64,000 nt of DNA from NCBI GenBank assembly GCA_902552805.1, contig CACDIC010000002.1:1-64000 (forward strand). The letters are read 5' to 3'. The DNA comes from an uncultured Pelagibacteraceae bacterium (GTDB taxonomy: Bacteria > Pseudomonadota > Alphaproteobacteria > Pelagibacterales > Pelagibacteraceae). Shown piece after piece: positions 1-9,235 of this stretch. The translations under genes and the position numbers were made by a program. The notes beneath the pieces are model-generated. The model worked only from the letters and a program-made list of their open reading frames with translations, had not been told where the DNA came from and made no database searches. The stretch's first letter is position 1. The number at the start of each line of letters is the position of its first letter.

Positions 1-49
1 TCTTTAATAAAGTTACTTTTAAAAATTTTGTAAATGATATTTTAGCAGC

Positions 50-1438
50 TTATTTTGGATAAATCATTTTTTTTGGATTTACTATTCTATCAAAATCTTT
101 TTCACTAATTAATTTTGTTTTTAAAGCTTCCTCCTTTAGGGTTGTACCTTTTTTAAGTGCTGTCTTAGCTATTTTGGCAGAATTATCGTATCCAATATGA
201 GGGGCCAATGCAGTTACTAGCATTAATGACTTGTCTAAAAATTTTTTAATTTTTACTTTATCTGCTTTAATTCCTTTTACGCAATATAAAGCAAAATTTT
301 TGGTACTGTCTGCGAGAAGATCAATAGATTGTAAAATGTTGTGAGCAATAAGTGGTTTAAAAACATTTAGCTCAAAATGTCCATGAGATCCCGCCATTGT
401 TATTCCATTATGATTACCAATTACTTTAACACAAACCATTGTAACTGCTTCTGATTGTGTTGGATTTACTTTTCCAGGCATAATCGATGAACCTGGTTCA
501 TTTGCTGGTAAAATTATTTCACCATAACCAGCTCTTGGTCCCGATCCTAAGAATCTTATATCATTTGCAATTTTCATTAAACTAACAGCAGTAGTGTTTA
601 AAGTTCCAGAAAAATTTACTATTTCATCATGAGCTGCCAACGCAGCAAATTTATTCTTAGTTGGTTTAAAGGGTAGTTTAGTTATTTTTTTTATTTCGTT
701 AATTACCTTTTTATCAAAACCTTTTTTACTATTAATTCCTGTACCAACTGCAGTACCACCTTGAGCTAAATAATAAATTTCGTTTAAAGCATTTTTAATC
801 CTAAAAATACAATCCTCTAATTGAGATTGATATCCTGAAAACTCTTGCCCCAATGACAAAGGAGTTGCGTCTTGAAGATGAGTTCTTCCAACTTTTACAA
901 TATTTTTAAATTGGGAAACTTTTTTTTTCAATTCCTTGTTCAAAAGCTCAAGAGATGGTAGCAACTTATTTTTAGTTTCCATAGCTATAGCTATATGCAT
1001 TGCTGTAGGAAATACATCATTGGTAGATTGTGATTTATTTACATGATCATTTGGATGAACTGGTTTTTTTGTGCCTTTTCTTCCAGCTAAAATTTCGATT
1101 GCTCTATTTGCAATTACTTCATTTACATTCATATTAGTTTGAGTGCCAGAGCCAGTTTGCCAAACTTTTAATGGGAAGTGTTCATCTAATTTACCGCTTA
1201 TTACTTCATTGGATGCTTTTACAATGGCATTAGAAATTTTTGGTACAATCTGTTTTTCTTTTCTATGAACTATAGCAGCAGCTTTTTTAATTATTGCGAT
1301 AGATTTGATTAAAACTGGTCTAACTAAAAACTCTCCAATATCAAAATATTTTTTTGATCTTTGTGTAGAAGCTCCCCAATATTTATCATTAGGAACATTA
1401 ATTGTTCCAATACTATCGAATTCTTTTCTTAATTTCAT
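50..1438 (-). CDS. fumC: Class II fumarate hydratase
   Basis: Catalyses reversible hydration of fumarate to L-malate in the TCA cycle, in the cytoplasm. The 462-residue length is normal for class II (iron-free) fumarases. Visible family blocks are GSGTQTNMN (residues 96-104), [14 protein letters not shown] (128-141), [10 protein letters not shown] (184-193) and the superfamily signature [11 protein letters not shown] (316-326), which carries the mobile catalytic loop. The related aspartase and argininosuccinate lyase families share the last signature, but the first two blocks are typical of FumC. It stands alone, divergent from the MazG-like gene. The 49 bases downstream, to the window edge, show no gene. 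Confidence 0.97.
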   Translation of the reverse strand: MKLRKEFDSIGTINVPNDKYWGASTQRSKKYFDIGEFLVRPVLIKSIAIIKKAAAIVHRKEKQIVPKISNAIVKASNEVISGKLDEHFPLKVWQTGSGTQTNMNVNEVIANRAIEILAGRKGTKKPVHPNDHVNKSQSTNDVFPTAMHIAIAMETKNKLLPSLELLNKELKKKVSQFKNIVKVGRTHLQDATPLSLGQEFSGYQSQLEDCIFRIKNALNEIYYLAQGGTAVGTGINSKKGFDKKVINEIKKITKLPFKPTKNKFAALAAHDEIVNFSGTLNTTAVSLMKIANDIRFLGSGPRAGYGEIILPANEPGSSIMPGKVNPTQSEAVTMVCVKVIGNHNGITMAGSHGHFELNVFKPLIAHNILQSIDLLADSTKNFALYCVKGIKADKVKIKKFLDKSLMLVTALAPHIGYDNSAKIAKTALKKGTTLKEEALKTKLISEKDFDRIVNPKKMIYPK

Positions 1439-1504
1439 TGATTAATAGGCAAATATTAAATTACTATAAATATACATTAATTTTAAAAAACATACAGGAG
1501 CATT

Positions 1505-1876
1505 ATGTCAAATTTTAGTAAGGTTGGAATTTTTATGAAAACCTTTGGTCAAGAGGTCAAAAATAAACCTTCATTTAGTACAGATAAAATCAATAAACTG
1601 CGATTAGATCTAATAAAAGAGGAATTGAGTGAGTTAACAGATGCAATGAATAACAAGGATTTATTAGAGGTTGCTGATGCTCTAACTGATATTTTATATG
1701 TTACTTATGGAGCAGGTCATGCTTTTGGAATTGATTTAGATAAGTGTTTTGATGAAGTTCAAAATTCTAATATGAGCAAGTTAGATGAGAATGGAAAACC
1801 AATTTATGATGAAAACGGTAAAGTAATGAAAGGACCAAATTACTTTAAACCAGATCTTTCAAAATTTGTAAATTAA
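1505..1876 (+). CDS. MazG-like NTP pyrophosphohydrolase family protein
   Basis: A small (123 aa) all-alpha nucleotide pyrophosphohydrolase of the MazG/PRA-PH superfamily. The metal-binding acids are visible as the cluster E39-E40-x2-E43 followed by E55-x2-D58 and D62, the EExxE...ExxD pattern of the fold. The C-terminal half contains the motif SNMSKLDENGKPIYDENGK, found in stand-alone members annotated as nucleoside triphosphate pyrophosphohydrolases. By family knowledge it hydrolyses a nucleoside triphosphate to the monophosphate plus pyrophosphate, perhaps as house-cleaning. The substrate cannot be told from sequence. The start has a usable AGGAG five bases upstream (ACAGGAGCATT ATG). The 3' end overlaps convergent nadC by four bases. 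Confidence 0.8.
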   Translation: MSNFSKVGIFMKTFGQEVKNKPSFSTDKINKLRLDLIKEELSELTDAMNNKDLLEVADALTDILYVTYGAGHAFGIDLDKCFDEVQNSNMSKLDENGKPIYDENGKVMKGPNYFKPDLSKFVN

Positions 1877-2706
1877 ATTTCTAATTTAAAATCTATCGCT
1901 GCCGCGCTATGAGTTATGCCACCAACAGAAATTCTATCTACACCAGTTTTTGCAATCGATTTAACTTTTTTGAGATTTATATTTCCCGAAGCTTCCGTTT
2001 GATAGTATTTTTTTGCAAGTTTAACTCCTAATTTCAAATTTTTAACACTCATATTATCAAATAAAACACAATCAAATTTTAATCCGATTATTTTCTTTAG
2101 CTGTTTAATTGTGTCTACTTCCACAGTTATTTTTTTTCGCCTTTTATTTTTAATCGCCAAACTTACTAATTCCCTTATGTTTGAATTTGCAATATGATTA
2201 TCTTTTATTAAAAATTCATCACTTAAGTTAAATCTGTGATTAGTTCCCCCACCTAATTTTACAGCATATTTTTGTATAACTCTTAAATTAGGAATAGTTT
2301 TCCTAGTGCAACAAATTTTACATTTTTTTCCTGCCAATTTTACAAATTGATTAGTTTTTGTAGCAATACCTGAAATATGAGATAAAAAATTTAGTGCAAC
2401 TCTTTCTGCAATCAAAATATTTTTTTTATTTCCTTTAATAATTGCGATTATTGAATTTCTTTTTACAAAAGACCCATCTTTCGTTTTTGAAATGAATTTA
2501 ATTTTTTTATCTATAAGTACAAAAGTATATTTTACAAATAGAAGCCCACCTATCACAGCATCCTGATTAGTTACTAATTTTGCCTCAATTATTTTATTAT
2601 CTTTAATTAAATCAGAAGTAATATCTCCTGAAGGATATAAATCTTCATTAAGTGCAAGTTTAACGTTACTTTTTATAAAATTTTCGCTTAGTTTTATTTG
2701 AGACAC
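1873..2706 (-). CDS. nadC: Nicotinate-nucleotide pyrophosphorylase (quinolinate phosphoribosyltransferase)
   Basis: Converts quinolinate and PRPP to nicotinate mononucleotide, CO2 and pyrophosphate in de novo NAD synthesis. At 277 aa it has normal family length. Family blocks seen are ERVALNFLSHISGIAT (101-116), TRKTIPN (134-140), LGGGTNHR (151-158) and the substrate-binding KDNH (168-171). It lies six bases downstream of nadA on the same strand, so the two are almost certainly one operon. The third pathway gene, for aspartate oxidation (nadB or an aspartate dehydrogenase), is not in this window. Confidence 0.95.
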   Translation of the reverse strand: MSQIKLSENFIKSNVKLALNEDLYPSGDITSDLIKDNKIIEAKLVTNQDAVIGGLLFVKYTFVLIDKKIKFISKTKDGSFVKRNSIIAIIKGNKKNILIAERVALNFLSHISGIATKTNQFVKLAGKKCKICCTRKTIPNLRVIQKYAVKLGGGTNHRFNLSDEFLIKDNHIANSNIRELVSLAIKNKRRKKITVEVDTIKQLKKIIGLKFDCVLFDNMSVKNLKLGVKLAKKYYQTEASGNINLKKVKSIAKTGVDRISVGGITHSAAAIDFKLEI

Positions 2707-2712
2707 AAAAAG

Positions 2713-3702
2713 TTATCTGCCGATAGCAACCATTTTTTCAACTGACATTCTTGCTTTATCGATTGTTTCTTGATCCATAATAATTTCACCAGTTTCATTC
2801 TCTAAACAATCTAATATTTTTGGTAAGGTTATTTTTTTCATATGAGGACACATGTTACATGGCCTGATAAATTCTACATTTGGATTTTCGACTTGAATGT
2901 TATCACTCATTGAACATTCAGTTACCATCATAACTTTCTTTGGTTGATTATCTCTAACATAATTTATCATTCCCGAGGTTGATCCAGCAAAATCACTTGC
3001 CTTTATTACATCTGGTGGACACTCAGGATGAGCTATGATCTTTATCCCTGGGTTGCTCTTTCTAATATTTTGAATTTCTTTTTCATTGAATTGATCATGC
3101 ACAATACAAATTCCTTTCCAAGAAATGATCTCAATATCTGTTTGGGAAGCAACATATTTTGCAAGATAATCATCTGGTAAAAAAATTACTTTTTTAACAC
3201 CTAAAGATTTCACAATCTTTACAGCATTTGCAGATGTACAACACACATCTGTTTCAGCTTTAACATCTGCAGAAGTATTGACATAAGAAACTACTGGAAC
3301 ACCAGGATATTTTTCTTTTAATAATCTTACATCTTTTCCTGTAATTGAAGATGAAAGAGAACAACCTGCTTTCATGTCAGGTAGTAAGACTTTTTTATTT
3401 GGACTCATTAGTTTTGCAGTTTCAGCCATAAAATGTACACCAGCCATAACAATTATATCTGCTGAAGTTTTTGAAGCTTCCACAGCAAGAGCTAGAGAGT
3501 CTGCTGAGAAATCTGCAATACCATGATAAATTTCTGGGGTTTGATAATTGTGAGCTAAAATTACTGCATTCTTTTCTTTTTTAAGTTTATTTATTTTATG
3601 AATATAAGGAGCATGCACTGACCATTCAATTTCAGGCATAACCTTAGAAATCTTTTTATAAATAGGATCAGTTGCTTGTTTTACTTCCTGATTAAATTCC
3701 AT
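2713..3702 (-). CDS. nadA: Quinolinate synthase, [4Fe-4S]
   Basis: Condenses iminoaspartate with dihydroxyacetone phosphate to quinolinate, the step before NadC. The 329-residue protein shows the three conserved cysteines expected to hold the oxygen-sensitive cluster: C114 in KAGCS, C199 in KGICIVH and C285 in CNMCPHMK. The substrate-contacting HNYQ (51-54) and the YVNTSADVKAETDVCCTS block (140-157) are also typical. First gene of a nadA-nadC operon. The start codon lies about 60 bases from the divergent tRNA-Leu gene. Confidence 0.96.
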   Translation of the reverse strand: MEFNQEVKQATDPIYKKISKVMPEIEWSVHAPYIHKINKLKKEKNAVILAHNYQTPEIYHGIADFSADSLALAVEASKTSADIIVMAGVHFMAETAKLMSPNKKVLLPDMKAGCSLSSSITGKDVRLLKEKYPGVPVVSYVNTSADVKAETDVCCTSANAVKIVKSLGVKKVIFLPDDYLAKYVASQTDIEIISWKGICIVHDQFNEKEIQNIRKSNPGIKIIAHPECPPDVIKASDFAGSTSGMINYVRDNQPKKVMMVTECSMSDNIQVENPNVEFIRPCNMCPHMKKITLPKILDCLENETGEIIMDQETIDKARMSVEKMVAIGR

Positions 3703-3759
3703 AATAAAAATTTATCAATTTGAAACCTACTTGTCATTGATTTAATGTGGGTCAAATTT

Positions 3760-3845
3760 GCGGCTATGCTGAAATTGGTAGACAGGCACGGTTGAGGGCC
3801 GTGTGGACCTAGTCCATGAGAGTTCGAGTCTCTCTAGCCGCACCA
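3760..3845 (+). tRNA. tRNA-Leu (anticodon GAG)
   Basis: An 86-base cloverleaf ending in an encoded CCA. The acceptor stem pairs GCGGCTA (3760-3766) with TAGCCGC (3835-3841). The anticodon stem CACGG/CCGTG encloses the loop TTGAGGG, giving anticodon GAG. The long variable arm and the D-arm sequence TGAAATTGGTAGACAGGCAC are typical of bacterial leucine tRNAs. The T-arm is GAGTTCGAGTCTC. It is a single-gene unit between nadA and the outer-membrane protein gene, both on the opposite strand. Confidence 0.96.
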
Positions 3846-3856
3846 AAAAAATTTGT

Positions 3857-4558
3857 TTAAAAGGGTATTCTGTAATCAATTCTGAATTGGGTTATGTCAA
3901 AATCAGCATCATAACCATTTTCCATACTTCTAATTTGATCATTTTCACATTCAAAGAGCAACTTTTCAATTGAGAAACCATAGTCTTTAAGCAATCCTGA
4001 GTTAACAAAAAAACCTAAATTTGGACTTACACCTAAGCATCTAACGTATGTGTGGGGTCCACCTTCACCATATCTTGGACCATCATATTGAGTGTCTGAT
4101 TGTTTACCTAAAAAATAAGTAGCATTTAAAGTTGCATATGGTGTTAAATTAGAAATTTCTTTAAATCTATAACTTGGACCTAAATCAAAAATAAAACCAT
4201 AGAAATATATATCTGGAAAAGCAGAATTATATCCACCATCGAATGTGATAGTTGTGTCAGTAGTACTATGTTTAACTAATGTTATTCCTGAATTTAGATA
4301 GAGATTGTCTTTAAGATATTTATTATAATCAAAATTTATTGAGATATTTGTATTTAAACTATCATCATCTAAGACTAAACCTTTTATTGTTGTGCCTGCA
4401 TTACCAGTAACGGGACCATGCAAACCTTTTACGTTTTCCATTATACCTTTACCCATTGCTATACCGAATGATATTTCATCATCAGCTGCACTGACATTAG
4501 TGCAAAATAATAAATAAATTAAAGCAAAAGTTTTATAAAAGATAAGTTTAAATTTCAC
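3857..4558 (-). CDS. Predicted outer-membrane beta-barrel protein, unknown function
   Basis: I do not recognise a named family. The 233-residue product starts with a classical Sec signal peptide (hydrophobic core FALIYLLFCTNVSA, probable cleavage VSA|ADD near residue 24). The mature part is rich in Gly, Tyr, Asn and Asp with alternating polar and hydrophobic residues, and it ends in Phe after a beta-strand-like tail (RIDYRIPF). This is the C-terminal signature recognised by the BAM complex. A small opacity/OmpW-like barrel of eight or so strands is the likely architecture. It lies 17 bases from ygfZ on the same strand but is not obviously related to it. Confidence 0.7.
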   Translation of the reverse strand: MKFKLIFYKTFALIYLLFCTNVSAADDEISFGIAMGKGIMENVKGLHGPVTGNAGTTIKGLVLDDDSLNTNISINFDYNKYLKDNLYLNSGITLVKHSTTDTTITFDGGYNSAFPDIYFYGFIFDLGPSYRFKEISNLTPYATLNATYFLGKQSDTQYDGPRYGEGGPHTYVRCLGVSPNLGFFVNSGLLKDYGFSIEKLLFECENDQIRSMENGYDADFDITQFRIDYRIPF

Positions 4559-4575
4559 TAAATACCTCTAACAAA

Positions 4576-5469
4576 CTAAGAGGATATTTCAAGCCAATCT
4601 GGGATTAATACTTTTATTGACCCATTTTTACATTTAAAAATTTTATTTTTATCGAAGTTTTTATCCAAGAACTTAATTAAAGCGAAGGGATAATCATCAT
4701 TAATTAGAACTTTACCAATTTCAGCGTTATTAGCAAAAATTGAATCATTCTCATTCAATTTTCCATCAATAATCTTTATTGGGAATAGTCTTTTTGAAAG
4801 TTTATTTTTTAATTTAATTCTTGCAGTATTTTCTTGGCCCACATAACAACCTTTTTTAAAGTCAATTCCATTCAATTCTTCGTAATTACACTCAATACCA
4901 AATAATCTGTTTTTTAATTTATTTAAATTTTTAGGTACAATTCCTAGCTTAAAACTTTTGATATGATAATTGTTTATTTTAGAGTCCTTTAAATCGAGTT
5001 TCTTTAAAGATAGATAGAGTTTCTCTAAATTGATGATAAGTCTAGCGCCCAAGAGTTTATTCCTTGGATCTAGAAAAATTGGGTCTTCCCTGTATTTAAA
5101 AGTGAATCCCAATATATCTTTTGAACCTTCAATTGATAAATATTTTTCATACCCAAAGCAAGCAACCACAAATTCGTTACTTAAATTAAGAATTTCTACT
5201 TTTGATCTTATTTTATAAAGATTTAGTTGTTTAAAAATTTCCTCAGATTGTGATTTTTCGCAATCAATAAAGTAACCTGACTTATGTTTAACAACCATAA
5301 ATTCATAGAGAAATTTACCTTGGGGGGTAAATAATGATGCAAAACAACTTGAATTATCTTTGACCTTATTAATATCGTTGCTGATAAGATTTTGTAAAAA
5401 ATCTTTCGCATCAGTGCCATTTATATAAAGTATGGCTCTATCATCTAATATATAAACATCATTATTCAT
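4576..5469 (-). CDS. ygfZ: Folate-binding YgfZ family protein (Fe-S cluster maintenance)
   Basis: A GcvT-like tetrahydrofolate-binding protein that in E. coli supports assembly or repair of certain Fe-S enzymes. The hallmark KGCYVGQE is present at residues 206-213, with the redox-active Cys at 208. The N-terminal YINGTDAKDFLQNLISND block is typical of the GcvT/YgfZ fold. Length is 297 aa (E. coli about 326). It is divergent from pyrC with 43 bases between the genes. Fe-S clients visible in the window include NadA and the ferredoxin, but the link is inference. Confidence 0.9.
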   Translation of the reverse strand: MNNDVYILDDRAILYINGTDAKDFLQNLISNDINKVKDNSSCFASLFTPQGKFLYEFMVVKHKSGYFIDCEKSQSEEIFKQLNLYKIRSKVEILNLSNEFVVACFGYEKYLSIEGSKDILGFTFKYREDPIFLDPRNKLLGARLIINLEKLYLSLKKLDLKDSKINNYHIKSFKLGIVPKNLNKLKNRLFGIECNYEELNGIDFKKGCYVGQENTARIKLKNKLSKRLFPIKIIDGKLNENDSIFANNAEIGKVLINDDYPFALIKFLDKNFDKNKIFKCKNGSIKVLIPDWLEISS

Positions 5470-5512
5470 ATTTGATTAGTATTTGATTTTAATATAATTA
5501 CTTTTTGCACAA

Positions 5513-6820
5513 ATGTTAGATCTAATAATCAAAAATGGAAAATGCTATATTGATGGTGGTCTCAAAGAAGTAAGTATAGGTGTTAAGGGTGGTAAAATTG
5601 ATAAGATTGGTGAAATCTCATCTGATGCTAAAGAAACTATTAATGCTAAAGATTTGTTAGTTTTACCAGGATGTATAGATACTCAAACTCATTTCAGAGA
5701 ACCTGGCTCAACAGATACTGAAGATCTTCACTCAGGAAGTAGAGCAGCAATTGCGGGAGGTATCACAGCAGTATTTGAAATGCCTAATACAAATCCACCC
5801 ACGTCCAATATAAAAGAATTTCAAAGAAAATTAGATCTTGCGAAAAATAGAATGTATTGTAATTACGCATTCTATTTTGGTGCAACAGCCGAAAACGTTA
5901 ATCAACTAGCAGAGCTGAAAGACCTAGAGGGATGCTGTGGTATCAAATTATTTGTAGGTTCATCAACAGGTAATCTTTTAGTAGCTCTTGAAGAGGATAT
6001 CGATAAAGTCTTTCAACATTGCTCAAAAATTGTTGCGGTTCATTCTGAAGATGAAGAAATTTTAAATAGGAATAAAAAATTAATTAAAAATGGAGATGTT
6101 CACTCTCATCCTGTGTGGAGAAGTGAGGAGTGTGCCATTTCCTCAACTAGAAGGATTGTCAGAATTGCTAAAAAATATAATAAGAAAGCTCACGTTCTTC
6201 ATATAACTACAAAGCAAGAGATAGATTTTTTATCTCAACATAAAGGCAATATTACTTTTGAAATCACCCCACAGCATTTAACAATTTATGCACCAGATTG
6301 TTATGATAAACTCGGAACTTATGCACAAATGAATCCACCAATCAGAGATAAATCTCATTATGATCGATTATGGTATGCGGTTAAAAATAATATCAATGAT
6401 ACCATTGGGTCAGACCATGCCCCACATTTAAAAGCAAACAAAGACAAAGAATATCCAAATTCACCTTCAGGAATGCCAGGCGTTCAAACACTTATGCCGG
6501 TTATGTTAAACCATGTTAATGAGGGAAAATTATCACTCAATCAATTGATGAACCTGGTATGTGAAAATCCGATTAAAATTTTTGGCATTAAGAATAAAGG
6601 ATTTATTAAAGAAGGTTATGATGCAGATTTTACTATCGTGGACATGAATAAAAAGATTGTAATAAAGAATGAAAATATTGAAAGTAAATGTGGATGGTCA
6701 CCTTTTAATGATGTTGAGTTTAAAGGTACTCCTGTAGCCACTATTATTGCTGGTAAAACAAAAATGAGAGACGGAAAAATTATAGGAGATCCAGAAGGAA
6801 ACCCATTAGAGTTTAATTAA
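5513..6820 (+). CDS. pyrC: Dihydroorotase, alphaproteobacterial class I subfamily
   Basis: Cyclises N-carbamoyl-aspartate to dihydroorotate in pyrimidine synthesis. At 435 aa it belongs to the amidohydrolase superfamily. Motifs seen: DTQTHFREPG (56-65), GIKLFVGSSTG with the lysine expected to be carboxylated, the metal-ligand histidines in AVHSEDE and HVLHITT, and the catalytic Asp in GSDHAPH. The first metal-binding motif, normally HxH, reads Q58-T-H60. From memory this substitution is seen in related alphaproteobacterial dihydroorotases and is not necessarily inactivating. An allantoinase or hydantoinase role is less likely because MPNTNPPT and the GSSTG block fit dihydroorotase. Confidence 0.9.
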   Translation: MLDLIIKNGKCYIDGGLKEVSIGVKGGKIDKIGEISSDAKETINAKDLLVLPGCIDTQTHFREPGSTDTEDLHSGSRAAIAGGITAVFEMPNTNPPTSNIKEFQRKLDLAKNRMYCNYAFYFGATAENVNQLAELKDLEGCCGIKLFVGSSTGNLLVALEEDIDKVFQHCSKIVAVHSEDEEILNRNKKLIKNGDVHSHPVWRSEECAISSTRRIVRIAKKYNKKAHVLHITTKQEIDFLSQHKGNITFEITPQHLTIYAPDCYDKLGTYAQMNPPIRDKSHYDRLWYAVKNNINDTIGSDHAPHLKANKDKEYPNSPSGMPGVQTLMPVMLNHVNEGKLSLNQLMNLVCENPIKIFGIKNKGFIKEGYDADFTIVDMNKKIVIKNENIESKCGWSPFNDVEFKGTPVATIIAGKTKMRDGKIIGDPEGNPLEFN

Positions 6821-7145
6821 GCTTTATTGTAAAGCTATTTACCAACACTACTCCAATTACAATTAAAAATAATCCTAATATTGCCTGCCAAGCTAAAGTT
6901 TGCTTGAAAAAAATATACCCTAGAATTGCAATTGTAAATATTCCAAGACCACTCCAAGTAGCATAAACGATTGCTATTGGAAGCTTGTTCACCACGAAAG
7001 TTAGCAGATAAAAAGCAGTTAAATAAAATATCGCAAGAAAAGTTGTAGGAACTAGTTTAGTAAAATTTTGTGATACTGGTAATAGCATAGTACCAGCTAC
7101 TTCACAAAAAATTGCACCAATTAAAAATAAATAAGTTTTAAGCAC
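6813..7145 (-). CDS. SMR-family small multidrug/guanidinium-type transporter
   Basis: A 110-residue protein with four predicted transmembrane helices, the standard size of small multidrug resistance transporters, which export cationic compounds in exchange for protons as antiparallel dimers in the inner membrane. The essential membrane-embedded glutamate is visible at E15 in GAIFCEVAGT (EmrE E14). A Trp-containing loop and GLGIFTIAILGYIFFKQTL also fit. The substrate class (drug, guanidinium, lipid) cannot be told. Its start overlaps the prpE stop by eight bases, so the two are probably co-transcribed. It converges on pyrC with an eight-base overlap. Confidence 0.88.
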   Translation of the reverse strand: MLKTYLFLIGAIFCEVAGTMLLPVSQNFTKLVPTTFLAIFYLTAFYLLTFVVNKLPIAIVYATWSGLGIFTIAILGYIFFKQTLAWQAILGLFLIVIGVVLVNSFTIKLN

Positions 7146-9039
7146 TTTTAAGAATATTATTTTTGATTAGATCCTCTTTGATCTCATCTAAAATTGTTGG
7201 ATCATCAATGGTTGGAGGCATTTTATATTCAACACTATCAGCGATTTTTCTAATAGTTCCTCTTAAAATTTTACCTGACCTTGTTTTTGGCAATCTTTTA
7301 ATAACAATTGCAACTTTAAAAGCAGCCACAGGTCCAATTTTATCTCGTACCATTTGAACACATTCTTTAGAAATTGTTTCATTATCTTTATCTACTCCTG
7401 CTTTTAAAACAATTAAGCCGATAGGTAATTGACCTTTTAGTTTGTCAGCTATTCCAAGCACCGCACATTCTGCAACTGACTGATGTTCTGATAAGACTTC
7501 TTCTATTGCACCCGTAGATAATCTGTGACCTGCAACATTAATAATGTCATCGGTTCTTGACATGATCCAGATGTAGCCATCTTCATCAATGTGACCCGCA
7601 TCATAGGTTTGATAATAACCTTCATAATTTGACATGTAATTCTCTTTATATCTTTGATCTGCATTCCAAAGAGTTGGAAAAGTTCCTGGAGGCAAAGGTA
7701 ATTTTACTACAATATCTCCCATCTCATTGGGTTTAGCTAAAGTTTGGTCTGATTTTATAATTTTAACATCATAACCAGGTACAGCTTTACAAGCTGAGCC
7801 ATATTTTGTTTTCATCATTTCAATACCAGTGCAATTTGAACTAATCGCCCAACTTGTTTCAGTTTGCCACCAATGATCAATTACTGGAACTTTTAATAAA
7901 TTCTCTGCCCATTTAATTGTATCAGGATCAGCACGTTCTCCCGCAAGAAAGAGGCTTTCAAATTTATTTAAATCATATTTAGAAAAGAATTTTCCCTCAG
8001 GATCTTCTTTTTTAATTGCTCGAAAAGCTGTTGGTGCGGTGAATAAAGATTTTACTTTATAGTCAGAAATTATTTTCCAGAACGCTCCAGCATCAGGTGT
8101 ACCAACAGGTTTACCTTCAAACAATACAGTGGTGCATCCTTTGAATAATGGAGCATAAACAATATAGGAGTGACCGACAATCCAACCAATATCACTTGCT
8201 GACCACCAAATATCATCTGCATCAATATTATAAATATTTTTCATCGTCCATTTTAATGCAACAATGTGGCCACCAATGTCCCTCACGATACCTTTTGGAG
8301 TTCCAGTGGTACCTGATGTGTAAAGTATGTAAGCAAATTCATTTGAATTCATTTCAACACAATCAGTATCTTTGGCATTAGCATGGGCCTCATCCCAACT
8401 TACCTCCATTGGAGCGTTTAATTTGACCTCGTGACCCTTTCTTTGAAATAAAATCATCTTACTAATTTTATGTTGAGCTTGTTTGATTGCTTCATCAACC
8501 AAAGGTTTGTACTCAACAGTTCGTCCAGGTTCAAAACCACATGAAGCGGTCACTAAAATTTTAGCCTTACTATCATCAATTCTGCTTGCAAGTTCATTTG
8601 AAGCAAAACCTCCAAACACTACTGAGTGTATGGCACCAATTCTTGCACAAGCTAGCATTGCAACTACTGCTTCAGGTATCATTGGCATATAAATTATAAC
8701 TCGATCCCCTTTGTTGACGCCTTGATCCTTAAGTGCACCTGCAAACTTCGAAACTTTTGATCTCAATTCCTCGTAAGTGAACCTACTTTTGTTTCCCGTA
8801 ATGGGACTATCATAAATTAAAGCAGTTTTACTTCCTTTTCCTTGGTCAATATGAAAATCTAAGGCGTTGTAACATGTGTTGGTCACTCCATCTTCGTACC
8901 ATTTGTAAAAAGGGGGATTAGATTTATTTAAAATTTTTGTGGGTTTCTTAAACCAAAAGATATCATTAGCAGCCTCTTGCCAAAATTTCTCAGGTTCTTT
9001 AATAGAAAGATCGTAAATTTTGCTGAATTTGTCTGACAT
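7138..9039 (-). CDS. prpE: Propionyl-CoA synthetase (acyl-CoA synthetase)
   Basis: Activates a short acyl group (propionate, perhaps acetate) to acyl-CoA through an acyl-adenylate. The 633-residue ANL-superfamily enzyme shows the ATP-binding loop TSGTTGTPKG (241-250) followed by IVRDIGGH, which favours PrpE/ACSS3 over Acs. It also has WWQTET, DDIINVAGHRLSTG and the C-terminal catalytic lysine K590 in TRSGKILRG. In many bacteria that lysine is acetylated to switch the enzyme off. No methylcitrate-cycle gene is visible here. The SMR gene follows with overlap. The upstream gap to the proteorhodopsin gene holds divergent regulatory sequence. Confidence 0.92.
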   Translation of the reverse strand: MSDKFSKIYDLSIKEPEKFWQEAANDIFWFKKPTKILNKSNPPFYKWYEDGVTNTCYNALDFHIDQGKGSKTALIYDSPITGNKSRFTYEELRSKVSKFAGALKDQGVNKGDRVIIYMPMIPEAVVAMLACARIGAIHSVVFGGFASNELASRIDDSKAKILVTASCGFEPGRTVEYKPLVDEAIKQAQHKISKMILFQRKGHEVKLNAPMEVSWDEAHANAKDTDCVEMNSNEFAYILYTSGTTGTPKGIVRDIGGHIVALKWTMKNIYNIDADDIWWSASDIGWIVGHSYIVYAPLFKGCTTVLFEGKPVGTPDAGAFWKIISDYKVKSLFTAPTAFRAIKKEDPEGKFFSKYDLNKFESLFLAGERADPDTIKWAENLLKVPVIDHWWQTETSWAISSNCTGIEMMKTKYGSACKAVPGYDVKIIKSDQTLAKPNEMGDIVVKLPLPPGTFPTLWNADQRYKENYMSNYEGYYQTYDAGHIDEDGYIWIMSRTDDIINVAGHRLSTGAIEEVLSEHQSVAECAVLGIADKLKGQLPIGLIVLKAGVDKDNETISKECVQMVRDKIGPVAAFKVAIVIKRLPKTRSGKILRGTIRKIADSVEYKMPPTIDDPTILDEIKEDLIKNNILKSA

Positions 9040-9067
9040 ACTTATTTTGATTCGTTGTTATAATTTG

Positions 9068-9087
9068 TTGTGGTTTTTAAATCACAA
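9068..9087. promoter_or_regulatory. 20-bp imperfect inverted repeat between prpE and proteorhodopsin
   Basis: TTGTGGTTT-TT-AAATCACAA forms a nearly perfect dyad (nine-base arms, one G/T offset) 29 bases upstream of the prpE start on the minus strand. It sits in the only divergent gap shared by prpE and the proteorhodopsin gene. It could be a repressor or activator operator for either gene. The sequence shows only the symmetry; the function is inferred. Confidence 0.35.
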
Positions 9088-9185
9088 ATTGTATTTAATT
9101 TTAAAAAACAAGTAAAATCAATGTAAATTAATGACAATTAAGTCTTCAATAAAGTCTTTTAATTTGGTATTTAACCACAACTTTT

Positions 9186-9203
9186 GCTTAGGGAAACCTA
9201 AGC
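9186..9203 (+). promoter_or_regulatory. Perfect GNRA-capped hairpin in the proteorhodopsin leader
   Basis: GCTTAGG-GAAA-CCTAAGC makes a perfect seven-base-pair stem closed by a GAAA tetraloop, a very stable RNA hairpin, 46 bases upstream of the start codon. No U-tract follows, so it is not a terminator. A role in mRNA stability or as part of a regulatory leader is inferred. Confidence 0.6.
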
Positions 9204-9221
9204 TTAGTTTATATAAACTAA
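9204..9221. promoter_or_regulatory. 18-bp perfect palindrome upstream of proteorhodopsin
   Basis: TTAGTTTATATAAACTAA is a perfect palindrome abutting the hairpin at 9186-9203. It ends 12 bases before the Shine-Dalgarno region. It could be a dimeric-regulator operator, contain a TATA-like -10, or extend leader RNA structure. The symmetry is seen; the role is not known. Confidence 0.45.
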
Positions 9222-9235
9222 TAAAAACTAACTAA

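Noticed and set aside
9140-9158. Two AAGTCTT copies spaced by 12 bases upstream of proteorhodopsin
   Set aside because: Too short and in AT-rich DNA; could be chance. Not claimed as an operator.
9131-9235. A 34-codon ORF in the proteorhodopsin leader, ending just before the ribosome site
   Set aside because: No ribosome site and no recognisable peptide; it runs through the hairpin and palindrome, which explain the sequence better. Such a short frame can occur by chance.
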